Positions 7,550 to 20,212 of a DNA stretch of 64,000 bases are shown here, in pieces. The stretch spans positions 62,001 to 126,000 of the forward strand of contig NZ_CAJMEH010000001.1 of NCBI RefSeq assembly GCF_905212365.1, given 5' to 3'. The DNA comes from an uncultured Phascolarctobacterium sp. Its GTDB lineage: Bacteria > Bacillota > Negativicutes > Acidaminococcales > Acidaminococcaceae. Position 1 is the first letter of the stretch, and each line of letters opens with the position of its first letter. Below the pieces are notes generated by a model, which made no database searches, was not told where the DNA came from, and was given only the letters and a program-made list of their open reading frames with translations. Position numbers and translations under genes: made by a program.

Positions 7550-7558
7550 TGGTATACT
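7550..7558 (+). promoter_or_regulatory. extended -10 promoter of the peroxiredoxin gene
   Basis: TGG followed by TATACT (7553-7558) is an extended -10; no clear -35 is seen. It is 70 bases upstream of the start codon. Confidence 0.5.
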
Positions 7559-7627
7559 TAAAGTATCTTAACAAAAGCATAGAAGCTTAGCTTTTATTTG
7601 TGAATTATACTGCAAGGAGTTGATAAT

Positions 7628-8095
7628 ATGTTGGAAGTTGGTTCCGTAGCGCCGGCTTTTACCTTGCCGGACAAGGACGGCAACAGCGTCAGCCTCAGTG
7701 ATTTTGCTGGGAAAAAGGTTGTGCTGTATTTTTATCCTAAGGATTCTACACCCGGCTGTACACGTCAGGCGCAGGCCTTTCGCGACGCTTTTGCGCAGTT
7801 TGCCGCCGAGGGCGCTGTGATTATTGGCATCAGCAAAGACAGCGTAAAATCGCATTTTAATTTTGCCGCGAAGCAGGAGCTGCCCTTCATTTTGTTGTCC
7901 GATACGGAAAAAGAGGTTTTGCAGGCCTATGAGGTGTGGCAGGAAAAGAAGCTGTACGGCAAGGTGAGCATGGGCGTGGTGCGTTCGGTTTACGTTATCG
8001 ATGAAGACGGCAAAATTGCCGCCGCCTGGACGAAGGTAAAGCCGGAGCAGAGCGCTGCCGACGCTTTGGCTTTCGTATGCAGCTGCAATAAATAA
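7628..8095 (+). CDS. bcp: thioredoxin-dependent peroxiredoxin, Bcp/PrxQ type
   Basis: 155 residues. Reduces hydroperoxides in the cytoplasm. The thioredoxin fold carries the peroxidatic Cys44 in STPGCTRQAQAFRD. Classical PrxQ has a second Cys five residues later (CT.EA..FRD with C at that point); here the position is Gln or Ala, so this is a 1-Cys variant unless the C-terminal CSC pair acts as resolving thiol. GGAG sits 9 bases before the ATG. It is monocistronic, between the ribosomal operon and cggR. Confidence 0.93.
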   Translation: MLEVGSVAPAFTLPDKDGNSVSLSDFAGKKVVLYFYPKDSTPGCTRQAQAFRDAFAQFAAEGAVIIGISKDSVKSHFNFAAKQELPFILLSDTEKEVLQAYEVWQEKKLYGKVSMGVVRSVYVIDEDGKIAAAWTKVKPEQSAADALAFVCSCNK

Positions 8096-8219
8096 GCCGG
8101 AACGCATTGCTGCGCAGAGTAATGCGCGGCGATGCGGCAAAGCTATTAACAGTGACTAACTGCATATTAAAATTTTCGTAAAAATTTAATGTGCTACACT
8201 TTATTTCTCCAATAGAGTA

Positions 8220-8228
8220 TGCTATACT
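8220..8228 (+). promoter_or_regulatory. extended -10 promoter of the cggR operon
   Basis: TGC plus TATACT (8223-8228) gives an extended -10. The -35 region is weak (TTTATT about 17 bases upstream). It precedes the operator at 8271. Confidence 0.55.
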
Positions 8229-8270
8229 TATCAAAGAAAAACAGAATACCGATTCTTTGTATTAAATTCG

Positions 8271-8309
8271 TGGGACGCTAAAAGTACCACGAGGGACAAA
8301 ATGTGCCGA
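8271..8309 (+). promoter_or_regulatory. candidate CggR operator
   Basis: Two direct GGGAC half-sites (8272-8276 and 8293-8297), 21 bases apart, are each followed by a partial complement (GTACC at 8284, TGTGCC at 8302). This resembles the B. subtilis CggR operator, which has two GGGAC-N6-TGTC units about 20 bases apart. The site lies between the promoter and the cggR start, as expected for autoregulation with fructose-1,6-bisphosphate as inducer. Confidence 0.65.
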
Positions 8310-8319
8310 GGCAGCAATT

Positions 8320-10418
<2,099 letters not shown>

Positions 10419-10435
10419 GATAGGAGTAGTTATCC

Positions 10436-12361
10436 GTGGATAAGAAAACTGTACGTGATTTAGACGTGGCCGGTAAAAAGGTACTGGTGCGCGTAGATTT
10501 TAACGTCCCCTTCGACGATAAGGGCAATATTTCCGACGATACCCGTATCCGCGCTTCTTTGGAAACCATTAAATATCTGCTGGAGCACAAGGCCGCCGTT
10601 ATTTTGATGGCGCATTTGGGCCGTCCTAAAGGACAGGTTAATCCTAAATACAGTCTTGCTCCCGTAGCTAAGCATTTGGGCAAGCTGCTGAGCAAAAAGA
10701 TTCTGTTCGCTGCCGACTGTGTAGGGACGGAGGCAAAGGCCGCGGCTAAAAAGCTGAAAGCTGGCCATGTGCTGCTGCTGGAAAATTTGCGCTTTCATAA
10801 GGAAGAAGAAAAGAACGATATGGAATTTGCCGAGCAGCTGGCGTCCCTGGCCGACCTGTACGTTAACGATGGCTTTGGCGTTTCTCACCGCGCGCACGCT
10901 TCCGTAGAGGGCGTTACTCACTTCCTGCCTGCTGCCGCAGGCTTCCTGCTGGAAAAGGAAATCGAATATGTGGGCCGCGCCGTAACGGAGCCGCTGCATC
11001 CCTTTGCCGCTATTATCGGCGGCGCTAAGGTCAGCGATAAAATCGGTGTGATTAACAATCTGCTGGATAAGGTTGATACGCTGCTGATCGGCGGCGGTAT
11101 GGCCAACACCTTCCTGGCTGCGCAGGGCTGCGCTATGGGCAAATCCTTAGTAGAAGAGGATAAGATAGAGCTGGCCAAGGAGCTGCTGGCGAAGGCTAAG
11201 AAGAACAAGGTAAATCTGCTGCTGCCTACGGATTTGGTAATGGCGGAAGCCTTTGCTGCCGGCGCTAAGCATGTTACCGAGGATATTAAGCATCTGAATC
11301 AGGACTATATGGCTCTGGATATCGGCGCAGAAACGGCTAAAGCCTATGCCGCTGCGCTGGCAGACGCTAAAATGATAGTGTGGAACGGGCCTATGGGCGT
11401 GTTTGAAATGGACGCCTTCTGCAAGGGTACGGAGGCCGTGGCTAAGGCCGTGGCCCGCAGCCGCGCAGTCAGCATCGTAGGCGGCGGCGACAGCGTGGCC
11501 GCTGTCGAAAAGCTGGGACTGGCTAAGCGTATTTCCCATATTTCCACCGGCGGCGGCGCATCTCTGGAATATCTGGAGGGCAAGGTGCTGCCCGGCGTGG
11601 CGGCTTTGGACGACCTGCGCCGCAAAATGATTGCCGGCAACTGGAAGATGCACAAGACCGTCAGCGAGGCCGTGGAGCTGGCTGAGGATATTGTGATGGA
11701 AACTAACGGCACTCTGAACGAGGTAGTTATTTTCCCGCCCTTTACCGCTTTGGAAACCGTGGCTGACGCTATCGACGGCAAGCATGTGGGCTATGGCGCT
11801 CAGGACCTGCACTGGGAGGATAAGGGCGCTTTCACCGGCGCTGTTTCCGGAGCCATGATCGCCGATATCTGCGCTGAATATGTGCTGGTAGGCCACAGCG
11901 AGCGCCGCACTATTTTCGGTGAGAACGAAAAAATTGTCGCCAGCAAAATTATCGCCGCTTACCGCAACGGCCTTAAGCCCATGCTGTGCGTAGGTGAAAA
12001 TCTGGCCGAGCGCGAAGCTGGCAAGACTGCGCGCAAGATTAATATGCAGCTGAAAAGCGCGCTGCGCGTAATCGCTCCTGAGGACGCCGTTAATCTGGTG
12101 GTTGCTTACGAGCCCGTTTGGGCCATTGGCAGCGGCAAGGCGGCTACTCCGGCTGACGCGCAGGAGGTATGCCGTCTGATTCGCGATAAAATCGCTAAGA
12201 TTTTGTCGCCGGAGATTGCCCGTCAGGTGCGCATCCTGTACGGCGGCAGCGTTAATGAAAAGAACGCCGCAGATTTCAATATCAGCGGTATAGACGGCGT
12301 TTTGGTTGGCGGCGCTTCCTTGAAGGCCGACAGCTTTGCTAAGATAGTACGCAGCTTTTAA
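10436..12361 (+). CDS. bifunctional phosphoglycerate kinase / triosephosphate isomerase fusion
   Basis: One uninterrupted 641-residue ORF encodes two glycolytic enzymes. Residues 1 to about 394 are a full PGK (RVDFNVPF at 19-26, then the C-terminal nucleotide-binding [13 protein letters not shown] and [14 protein letters not shown]). Residues about 395-641 are a full TIM (GNWKMHK, catalytic His in VLVGHSERR, catalytic Glu in [11 protein letters not shown], phosphate loop ILYGGSVN). The join is abrupt: PGK ends with GVAALDD and TIM starts [11 protein letters not shown] with no linker and no stop. A PGK-TIM fusion is known from Thermotoga. The GTG start follows AGGAG. An internal ATG at 11627 (residue 398) lies inside the first TIM strand and has no Shine-Dalgarno, so separate TIM synthesis is unlikely. 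Confidence 0.95.
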   Translation: MDKKTVRDLDVAGKKVLVRVDFNVPFDDKGNISDDTRIRASLETIKYLLEHKAAVILMAHLGRPKGQVNPKYSLAPVAKHLGKLLSKKILFAADCVGTEAKAAAKKLKAGHVLLLENLRFHKEEEKNDMEFAEQLASLADLYVNDGFGVSHRAHASVEGVTHFLPAAAGFLLEKEIEYVGRAVTEPLHPFAAIIGGAKVSDKIGVINNLLDKVDTLLIGGGMANTFLAAQGCAMGKSLVEEDKIELAKELLAKAKKNKVNLLLPTDLVMAEAFAAGAKHVTEDIKHLNQDYMALDIGAETAKAYAAALADAKMIVWNGPMGVFEMDAFCKGTEAVAKAVARSRAVSIVGGGDSVAAVEKLGLAKRISHISTGGGASLEYLEGKVLPGVAALDDLRRKMIAGNWKMHKTVSEAVELAEDIVMETNGTLNEVVIFPPFTALETVADAIDGKHVGYGAQDLHWEDKGAFTGAVSGAMIADICAEYVLVGHSERRTIFGENEKIVASKIIAAYRNGLKPMLCVGENLAEREAGKTARKINMQLKSALRVIAPEDAVNLVVAYEPVWAIGSGKAATPADAQEVCRLIRDKIAKILSPEIARQVRILYGGSVNEKNAADFNISGIDGVLVGGASLKADSFAKIVRSF

Positions 12362-12376
12362 TTGAAGAAAGCAGTG

Positions 12377-12429
12377 ACCCGCAGCCTGCCGGTAAAGCCT
12401 TGCGGCTGCCGGCAGGTTGGCGGGTTTTA
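12377..12429 (+). terminator. stem-loop terminator between pgk-tpi and gpmI
   Basis: ACCCGCAGCCTGCCGG pairs with CCGGCAGGTTGGCGGGT over about 16 bp with one small bulge, followed by TTTTAT. It probably attenuates rather than blocks transcription into gpmI and eno, which have no obvious separate promoter. Confidence 0.75.
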
Positions 12430-12472
12430 TCGCTTTCTGTACTTATAAATGATAATATATGGAAGGCGAAGC

Positions 12473-13990
12473 ATGAAACATCCTGTACTTTTAATGATTT
12501 TAGACGGCTGGGGCATTGCTCCCGCCAGCAGCACCAACGCTGCGGCAGTTGCCAGGACACCTAACCTCGACGGTTATTTTGCCAATTATCCGCATACCAC
12601 CTTACAGGCTAGCGGCCGGGAGGTAGGCCTGCCTGCGGGGCAAATCGGCAATTCCGAGGTGGGGCATTTGAATATCGGCTCAGGCCGCATTATTTACCAA
12701 AGCCTGACCCGCATCAGCAAGTCCATTGAGGACGGCGATTTCTTTAAGAACAGCGTGCTGTGCGATACTATGGAAAAAACCAAGGAGGCGGGCGCTGCGC
12801 TGCATTTGCTGGGCCTGGTATCCGACGGTGGCGTCCACAGCCATATTTCCCATTTGCTGGCGTTGCTGGAAATGGCTAAGCAGCACGGCTTGAGCCGCGT
12901 TTATGTACACGCCTTTTTGGACGGACGCGACGTGCCGCCCCAAAGCGCGTTGACCTATATCGAGGAATTGGAACAGGCTATGGACAGGATCGGCGTAGGC
13001 CGTATCGCTACTGTCAGCGGCCGCTATTACGCCATGGACCGCGATAAACGCTGGGAGCGCGTAGAGCGTGCTTACAGGGCTGTTACGCTGGGCGAGGGCG
13101 TGCCTGCCGCCAGCGCTGCCGCAGGCGTGCAGGCGTCCTATGCTGCCGGTGTGACCGACGAATTTGTGGTGCCGTTGGTAGTAAATGGCGTAGACGGACG
13201 CATTAAGGCCGGCGACGGCGTAATTTTCTTTAACTTCCGTCCTGACCGCGCTCGTGAGCTTACCCGTGCGCTGTATGACGAGGACTTTCCGTATTTTGCC
13301 CGTCCGGAGGGCGTGCGGCCGGTGCGTTTTGCCTGCATGGCGCAGTATGACGCGACTATCGACGCGCCTGTGGCCTATCCGCCCGAATCCATTGACGATA
13401 CGCTGGGACAGGTGCTGGCGGCCCGCGGTATGCGGCAGCTGCGCATAGCCGAAACGGAAAAATACGCCCATGTAACCTTCTTCTTTAACGGCGGCGTGGA
13501 GGAGCCTAATGCTGGCGAAGAGCGTATCCTCATTCCTTCGCCCAAGGTAGCGACCTACGATTTGCAGCCGGAAATGAGCGCCGAGGAGGTAACGCAGGCG
13601 CTGTTGGCGGAATTGGAGCAGGATAAATTTGACGCAATCATTCTGAACTTCGCTAATCCCGACATGGTGGGGCATACGGGAGTGCTGGCAGCCGCCGTTC
13701 AGGCGATGGAAAAGGTGGACGACTGCGCCGGACGCATCGTGCGCAAAGTGCTGGAGCTGGACGGCACGGTCTGCATTACGGCGGACCATGGTAATTTGGA
13801 GAAAATGGCGGAGGCTGACGGCGAGCCTAATACGGCTCATACCACCAACCCTGTGCCCTTCATCGTGGTGAGCAAGCAGCAGCATAAGCTGCACAGCGGT
13901 ATTTTGGCCGATATTGCGCCGACGCTGCTGGAGCTTTTGCATATCGAGCAGCCTGCCGCTATGACGGGCCATAGCTTATTGGAAAAATAA
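12473..13990 (+). CDS. gpmI: 2,3-bisphosphoglycerate-independent phosphoglycerate mutase
   Basis: 505 residues, usual length. Interconverts 3- and 2-phosphoglycerate using two Mn ions and a phosphoserine. Metal ligands and nucleophile are visible: Asp11 (ILDGWG), Ser61 ([11 protein letters not shown]), the DGRDVPP loop, NPDMVGHTG and [11 protein letters not shown] 12473 has GGAAGG 6 bases upstream; an in-frame ATG at 12449 lacks one. It is followed after 19 bases by eno. Confidence 0.96.
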   Translation: MKHPVLLMILDGWGIAPASSTNAAAVARTPNLDGYFANYPHTTLQASGREVGLPAGQIGNSEVGHLNIGSGRIIYQSLTRISKSIEDGDFFKNSVLCDTMEKTKEAGAALHLLGLVSDGGVHSHISHLLALLEMAKQHGLSRVYVHAFLDGRDVPPQSALTYIEELEQAMDRIGVGRIATVSGRYYAMDRDKRWERVERAYRAVTLGEGVPAASAAAGVQASYAAGVTDEFVVPLVVNGVDGRIKAGDGVIFFNFRPDRARELTRALYDEDFPYFARPEGVRPVRFACMAQYDATIDAPVAYPPESIDDTLGQVLAARGMRQLRIAETEKYAHVTFFFNGGVEEPNAGEERILIPSPKVATYDLQPEMSAEEVTQALLAELEQDKFDAIILNFANPDMVGHTGVLAAAVQAMEKVDDCAGRIVRKVLELDGTVCITADHGNLEKMAEADGEPNTAHTTNPVPFIVVSKQQHKLHSGILADIAPTLLELLHIEQPAAMTGHSLLEK

Positions 13991-14006
13991 AATTAGAGGT
14001 GAGTGA

Positions 14007-15296
<1,290 letters not shown>

Positions 15297-15310
15297 GCTT
15301 ACTTGCAGCG

Positions 15311-15344
15311 AGAGCAGAGGCCTGAGGGCTTCTGCTCTTTTTTT
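15311..15344 (+). terminator. terminator of the glycolytic operon
   Basis: AGAGCAGA and TCTGCTCT form a stem with further GC pairs inside, followed by seven T. Confidence 0.9.
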
Positions 15345-15428
15345 GCGTTGATTTTACGCCTCTCTAGCGCCCGTTCCCCCGGAGCGCGGCAGCGCTTCAA
15401 ATAAAATCCGCTCAATGCGGATTTTAGC

Positions 15429-15456
15429 TTGACTGGGGGGGACGAGAGTGTATAAT
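15429..15456 (+). promoter_or_regulatory. promoter of the corrinoid uptake locus
   Basis: TTGACT (15429-15434) and TATAAT (15451-15456) are spaced by 16 bases, about 65 bases upstream of the riboswitch. Confidence 0.75.
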
Positions 15457-15520
15457 ATTGCACAAGAAATACTAATAAGAAAAGAATAATATCTGATGGA
15501 ATAAATTAATAAAATTTAAG

Positions 15521-15665
15521 AATCAGGTGCAGCGATGCTTAATAGAGAAACAGGTGCAATGCCTGTGCTGTCCCGCAGCTGTATGGTGGAGCAGACTTTA
15601 TATGTCACTGGGAAACCGGGAAGGCTAAGCCTGCTGTGAAACCGAGCCAGAAGAACTGCCTGATT
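15521..15665 (+). ncRNA. cobalamin riboswitch aptamer
   Basis: P1 arms AATCAGG (15521) and CCTGATT (15659) enclose the conserved blocks: CAGGTGCAATGCCTGTGCTG then TCCCGCAGCTGTA, GTCACTGGGAAACCGGGAAGGC, and the B12 box GAGCCAGAAGAACTGCC (15644-15660), one or two changes from consensus. The downstream genes are a TonB receptor and an ABC importer, typical cobalamin-repressed genes. Confidence 0.92.
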
Positions 15666-15693
15666 TACATGCTGAAAATTCTGCGATAGACGG

Positions 15694-15746
15694 AAGGGCA
15701 TATGGTGGAGAAGTGCGCCCTTTTGCTGTGAGCAGAGGGCGCTTTT
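15694..15746 (+). terminator. riboswitch expression platform
   Basis: GCGCCC (15715-15720) and GGGCGC (15737-15742) form a terminator stem followed by TTTT. AAGGGC (15694-15699) can instead pair with GCCCTT (15717-15722), which would prevent the terminator. This suggests transcription control by ligand, with read-through when cobalamin is scarce. Confidence 0.7.
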
Positions 15747-15832
15747 ACTTTGTGATTTTAGATTAAGCGGCAAGCGAAACACGGACAGCTCGGCAGCTTA
15801 ATTTAAAAAATAAAATTAAGAGGTGTGGAAAG

Positions 15833-18001
15833 ATGTTGAAGAAAAAGCAAGCTTTAGTGATGTCGGTGCTGTGCGCTATTGCCAGCGTAGGTTTCGTAAT
15901 GAGCGCCGGAGCAGAAGAAGCTGCGAACGAAGAAAGACCTGTTTTTGCACTCGACACTATTGTTGTTGAAGCAGACAGAGAGGCATTACCGGGCGGTTTT
16001 GTATCCCGCGAAGGCAATTTAGGCCGCTTGGGCAACAAGAATATTATGGATATGCCCTTTACGCAAACCAGCTTTACGGAAAAGACCATTGAAAAATTTA
16101 ACGATCCCAGCGCTCAGCTGACTGGAGTATTGATTAATACTCCGTCAGTTAAGAGCAGCAGCTATACGCTGTATAACGACTTTTCTATCCGCGGCTTGGG
16201 AATGACTGGCTATAACCTGTATGTCAACGGCGTACCCGGCATGTTTACCCAATCGACTATTCCTACGGATTTTGCCGAGCGTATTGAAATAATTTCCGGC
16301 CCGGCGATGGGCTTTAACGGTACTACTACGCGCCAGTCCGCCGGCGGTCTTGTTAATATGTACACGAAGCGTGCGGGCGACGAGGATCTTACTCGTTACA
16401 CGCAAACCTTCTCCGGCAGTTCCTCCTTTGGCGAGCGTATTGACGTAAGCAGAAGATTTGGCAGCAACAAGGAGTGGGGCCTGCGCATTAACGCGCAAAA
16501 TACGCAGGGTGAAGAGCTGACCGGTGTAGGCGAGGAGCTGACCAACAGGGATATCTTTATCAATTTGGATCACCATGATAAAAATAGCAAGACTAATTTA
16601 TTTGCTGGCTACAGCTATTCCGAGCTGGAAAAATCTGCTCGTTGGTTCCAGTTTGGTACAGGTGTAACAACCTTACCCAGCGCTCCCAGCAATAAGATGA
16701 ACTACGCTTATGACGGACAGGGAGCAACTTTGGACAGATGGATGGCAGTGTTGAATCACGAGCAAAAGATCAGCGATGATTGGACGGCTTTCTTCAACGG
16801 CGGTTTCTGCCGTTATGATTTGTTTAACAACAAAACTGGCAGAGCCAGCGAGCCTTATACAGTTATAAATAATGCAGGTGATTTCAACTCTGTGGACCGT
16901 GACGGCCCGCTTGCTATTAGCAATTATTATGGCGAGTTTGGCGTTAAGGGTAATCTTTATACTGGCGAAGTAAAGCATAATGTGGTTTTGTCGGTCGATA
17001 AGAGTTGGAACACCCAGTGGAGCGGTAGCGGTAACAAACCGATTGCGTTTGCTGGCAATATATATGAAGGACGCACGGAAAATTTCAATCCTGACTTAGG
17101 CAAGAATAATTTCTATAAAACCGGACACAGCGAATTTTGGGGATTGGCTTTAGTAGATACGTTGGAGTATGGCAAAGCACAGCTGATGCTGGGCGTGCAT
17201 AACCAACATTCCGATGTTGACAGCTTTACTAGCGGCAGCAAAACTGGTTCTATCAGCAGTAGCGCTACCTCCCCGATTTATGGCTTTATTTATAAGCCTG
17301 TAGAAAATTTGTCTCTGTATGCCAGTCATACGGAGAGCTTTGCAGGCGGTTCTGCTGTTACAAATACGAAGTATACAAACCTAGGTGCGATTTTAGATCC
17401 TGCAAAAACTAAGCAGAATGAGATTGGTATTAAATATGAAAATGCTGGGTTGCTGACTACTTTAAGCGCGTTCAATATTAAAAAGGCTGGTACGGTCGAT
17501 GAATTACGCAATGGCAAATTGTATTGCACTCAGGACGGCGAGGATGAACATGAAGGCATAGAGTTTTCCATTAATGGCAAAATAGCGCCTAAGTGGAACG
17601 TTATGGGCGGCGTTATGTATTTGGACGCTAAGCGTAATAAGACTTCCGATAGCAATAAGGATGGTGTAGGCGATTACGATGGCTATCGCGTGAACGGCGC
17701 TTCCAAATGGAACGGCGTTTTGAGTTTGGAATATGAAGCAAGCGATGATTTTTCTGTATTGGCAAGAGGATTGTATAACGGTAGCTCAACTATCAATAAT
17801 GAAAAATTAGACGTTCCTTCATATTTTACTCTTGATTTGGGACTGAGCTATAAGACAAAGATCAATAATACGCCAGTTAAGTTTACGGCGATGTGCTATA
17901 ATGTTACTAATAAAGATTACTGGATGCCCCAATCCGGCAGCAATTATCTTGTACTGGCCAATCCGCGTACTGTTATGCTGTCCGCACAATTTGATCTGTA
18001 A
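15833..18001 (+). CDS. TonB-dependent outer-membrane receptor, probably for corrinoids
   Basis: 722 residues with a signal peptide (about 1-27, ending SAGA). The TonB box is DTIVVEA just after the mature start, followed by a plug domain (GVLINTPSVKSS, SIRGLGMTGYNLYVNGVP, RIEIISGPAMGFNG) and a beta-barrel that ends with the terminal aromatic-type strand (TVMLSAQFDL). The plug is more like siderophore receptors than E. coli BtuB, but the cobalamin riboswitch just upstream argues for a corrinoid ligand. AGAGGTG precedes the ATG. The presence of this gene shows an outer membrane. A terminator-like hairpin separates it from the periplasmic binding protein gene. Confidence 0.9.
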   Translation: MLKKKQALVMSVLCAIASVGFVMSAGAEEAANEERPVFALDTIVVEADREALPGGFVSREGNLGRLGNKNIMDMPFTQTSFTEKTIEKFNDPSAQLTGVLINTPSVKSSSYTLYNDFSIRGLGMTGYNLYVNGVPGMFTQSTIPTDFAERIEIISGPAMGFNGTTTRQSAGGLVNMYTKRAGDEDLTRYTQTFSGSSSFGERIDVSRRFGSNKEWGLRINAQNTQGEELTGVGEELTNRDIFINLDHHDKNSKTNLFAGYSYSELEKSARWFQFGTGVTTLPSAPSNKMNYAYDGQGATLDRWMAVLNHEQKISDDWTAFFNGGFCRYDLFNNKTGRASEPYTVINNAGDFNSVDRDGPLAISNYYGEFGVKGNLYTGEVKHNVVLSVDKSWNTQWSGSGNKPIAFAGNIYEGRTENFNPDLGKNNFYKTGHSEFWGLALVDTLEYGKAQLMLGVHNQHSDVDSFTSGSKTGSISSSATSPIYGFIYKPVENLSLYASHTESFAGGSAVTNTKYTNLGAILDPAKTKQNEIGIKYENAGLLTTLSAFNIKKAGTVDELRNGKLYCTQDGEDEHEGIEFSINGKIAPKWNVMGGVMYLDAKRNKTSDSNKDGVGDYDGYRVNGASKWNGVLSLEYEASDDFSVLARGLYNGSSTINNEKLDVPSYFTLDLGLSYKTKINNTPVKFTAMCYNVTNKDYWMPQSGSNYLVLANPRTVMLSAQFDL

Positions 18002-18009
18002 AAATCGCT

Positions 18010-18044
18010 TTAAGGGAGACGCCTTGCGCTCTCCCTTAACTTTT
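18010..18044 (+). terminator. intra-operon attenuator hairpin
   Basis: TTAAGGGAGA and TCTCCCTTAA form a perfect 10-bp stem around 10 bases, followed by CTTTTCTT. It lies between the receptor and the binding-protein gene and probably lowers expression of the importer relative to the receptor. Confidence 0.7.
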
Positions 18045-18062
18045 CTTGTATAGGGATTTATT

Positions 18063-19148
18063 ATGCGACATTATTTTCATAAAATTTTTCTGCTGCTTTT
18101 AGCTGTTGGCCTTTTACTTGCTTTATCCGGCTGCGGCAAGGGGCAGCAGGAAAATATTGCTCAGGAACAGGCTGCTATTGTGGTATACGACAGCTTGGGC
18201 AGAAAAATTGAATTAACAAAGCCGCTGACGCGGGTAGCTATTGCCAACGCTTATAATACCGACCTGACGGAGCTGGTGTCGGCGTTGGGCTGCTTGGACA
18301 CTATTGTCGGCATTGACCAGAATATTTTGTGGAATCCCGACGCCTTTCATCATAAATTTACTAAGGATCAGCTGATTTGCGCCCGCGAGGGCTTGGCTAT
18401 CAATTATGAAAAGGTAATCGAGCTGAAGCCGCAGGCTTTATTGATTTCCAGCAAGGGCAGCTGGTATGACGCACAGGAAAAGCTGGGGCATTTCGGGATT
18501 AAGGTTATCGTTATCGATACCCATCATTTGGAGCAATTTGGCGCTAACTGCGAGCTGCTGGGAAAAATTTTTGCTAAGGAAGCCCGCGCTAGGGAAATAA
18601 AAGAATATTTTGGCGGGCAGCTGGCCTATGTACAGAAGCAGCTGGCAAATATCAGTCCTCGTAAAACGGTATATTTTGAATGCGGCGGGCCGGGAGCCAC
18701 AACCATGCCGGGCAGCTATTTTTACAGTTTGGTACAGTACACTGGCGGCACTAATATTATGGAGGACGCCGTGGAGCGCCACATAGTTCCGGAGGCCGTG
18801 GTGCTGCGTAATCCGCAGTATATCGTTAAAATGGCTGACCGTCGCTGGAAATATTCTTACCAGCCGCCTATGGAGGAGGAACACCTGCTTATTAAGCAGG
18901 ACCTTTTGCAGCGTCCCGGTTGGGATGAAATAGACGCCGTTAAGCACGACCGTTTTTTTCAGCTTTCGTATTTTTCCCACTGTGGTGCTTCCAAGATCAT
19001 CGGCGTACTTTACGTAGCGAAATTTTTGTATCCGGAATATTTGCCTGACCTGCATCCGGAGGCTGTCTTTAAGGTGTGGCTGACAAAATATTTAGGGCTG
19101 GATTATGTGGCCGGGCATACATACCCTGCCATGAATCTTGATTATTGA
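18063..19148 (+). CDS. periplasmic substrate-binding lipoprotein of the corrinoid ABC importer (BtuF-like)
   Basis: 361 residues. Lipoprotein signal with lipobox LSGC (Cys24). The mature part is a class III binding protein of the FepB/BtuF type: YDSLGRKIELTKPLTRVAI at its start, then ELVSALG, VIELKPQALLIS, and a long central helix. It would capture substrate after passage through the TonB receptor and deliver it to the permease. Riboswitch control suggests cobalamin or a related corrinoid; an iron chelate is the alternative. Its stop is 11 bases before the permease start. Confidence 0.88.
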   Translation: MRHYFHKIFLLLLAVGLLLALSGCGKGQQENIAQEQAAIVVYDSLGRKIELTKPLTRVAIANAYNTDLTELVSALGCLDTIVGIDQNILWNPDAFHHKFTKDQLICAREGLAINYEKVIELKPQALLISSKGSWYDAQEKLGHFGIKVIVIDTHHLEQFGANCELLGKIFAKEARAREIKEYFGGQLAYVQKQLANISPRKTVYFECGGPGATTMPGSYFYSLVQYTGGTNIMEDAVERHIVPEAVVLRNPQYIVKMADRRWKYSYQPPMEEEHLLIKQDLLQRPGWDEIDAVKHDRFFQLSYFSHCGASKIIGVLYVAKFLYPEYLPDLHPEAVFKVWLTKYLGLDYVAGHTYPAMNLDY

Positions 19149-19159
19149 AGGGGAAGGCT

Positions 19160-20212
19160 ATGTTGATTGAAAAACAATATCAAGCTTACAAGCAGGCCGC
19201 GCAAAAGAAGATTTTGCTGGCAGCCGCTTTGGTAATAATAGTAGCGCTATTCTGCCTGACCTTTGGCACGGAGCTGAGCCTGTGGGAAGGACTGGAGGCT
19301 GTTGGACGCTACGCTTGGTCGCAAGACTTTAACGAAGAACATATAGCTGCGGAAAAGGTGGTAATTTTTTTGCGCCTGCCGCGCATCTGTCTGGCAATTT
19401 TGGCGGGCGTGGGTCTTTCTGTTGCCGGTATGATGATGCAGTCGGTAACGCGCAACTTTTTGGTCAGCCCGTTTACTTTGGGCGTTTCATCGGCAGCGGC
19501 CTTTGGCGCGTCCATGTGTATTGTTTTCGGCAGCGCGACGGTTTTTTACAACGATTTTTTGATCATCGGCAGCGCATTTATCGCTTCCTTATTAAGTATG
19601 CTGGTGGTTTTTGCCGTAGCCAGGCGTGTGGGTATTACGGCTAATTCCGTAATCCTTGTGGGCATTGCTTTGAATTATTTCTTTGCTGCTATGACTGCTT
19701 CCCTGCAATTTTTTGCTCAGGAAAATAAGCTGGCGGCTGTAGTGCAGTGGACCTTCGGCACCTTTAACCGGGCTAACTGGCACGCCGTCTGGATTATCGG
19801 CGTAGTACTGCTGGTATGTTGCTTGTACGCTGTACGCTTATTGCTGCAATGGAACGCTATGGCCAGCGGCGATGATGAATTGGTTAAAAGCTTGGGCATC
19901 GATCCGGAACGGCTGCGGGGAACGACTATGTTTTTAGCGGTGCTGATTACGGCGACGATTATCAGCTTTACCGGCGTTATTGGATTTGTGGGGCTGATTG
20001 CGCCACACATGGCGCGTTTTTTAGTAGGGAACGATCATCAATGCTTGTTCCCTATGTCGGCAGCCATTGGCGCAGTGCTGCTGGTGTTGGCCGACACCCT
20101 GGGCAAATTCATTCTGTATCCTGTTAATGTGCCGGTTGGTATCGTGGTTTCCTTCGTTGGCGTGCCGATTTTCATTCATTTAATTCTTAACGCCAGAAAG
20201 GGTGGCTTGTAA
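19160..20212 (+). CDS. FecCD/BtuC-family ABC permease
   Basis: 350 residues with about ten hydrophobic segments. Family landmarks are RLPRICLAILAGVGLSVAGM and VTRNFLVSPFTLGVSSAAAFGA near the N-terminal third, and the coupling-loop region GLIAPHMARFLVGNDH. The ATG at 19160 is chosen because AAGGGGAAGG lies just upstream; a TTG at 19145 overlaps the previous stop. The ATPase gene starts immediately after its stop codon. Confidence 0.92.
   Translation: MLIEKQYQAYKQAAQKKILLAAALVIIVALFCLTFGTELSLWEGLEAVGRYAWSQDFNEEHIAAEKVVIFLRLPRICLAILAGVGLSVAGMMMQSVTRNFLVSPFTLGVSSAAAFGASMCIVFGSATVFYNDFLIIGSAFIASLLSMLVVFAVARRVGITANSVILVGIALNYFFAAMTASLQFFAQENKLAAVVQWTFGTFNRANWHAVWIIGVVLLVCCLYAVRLLLQWNAMASGDDELVKSLGIDPERLRGTTMFLAVLITATIISFTGVIGFVGLIAPHMARFLVGNDHQCLFPMSAAIGAVLLVLADTLGKFILYPVNVPVGIVVSFVGVPIFIHLILNARKGGL

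Noticed and set aside
11627..12361. Separate tpiA gene starting at the internal ATG
   Set aside because: The ATG lies after the first residues of the TIM strand, lacks a Shine-Dalgarno, and the frame is continuous with PGK.
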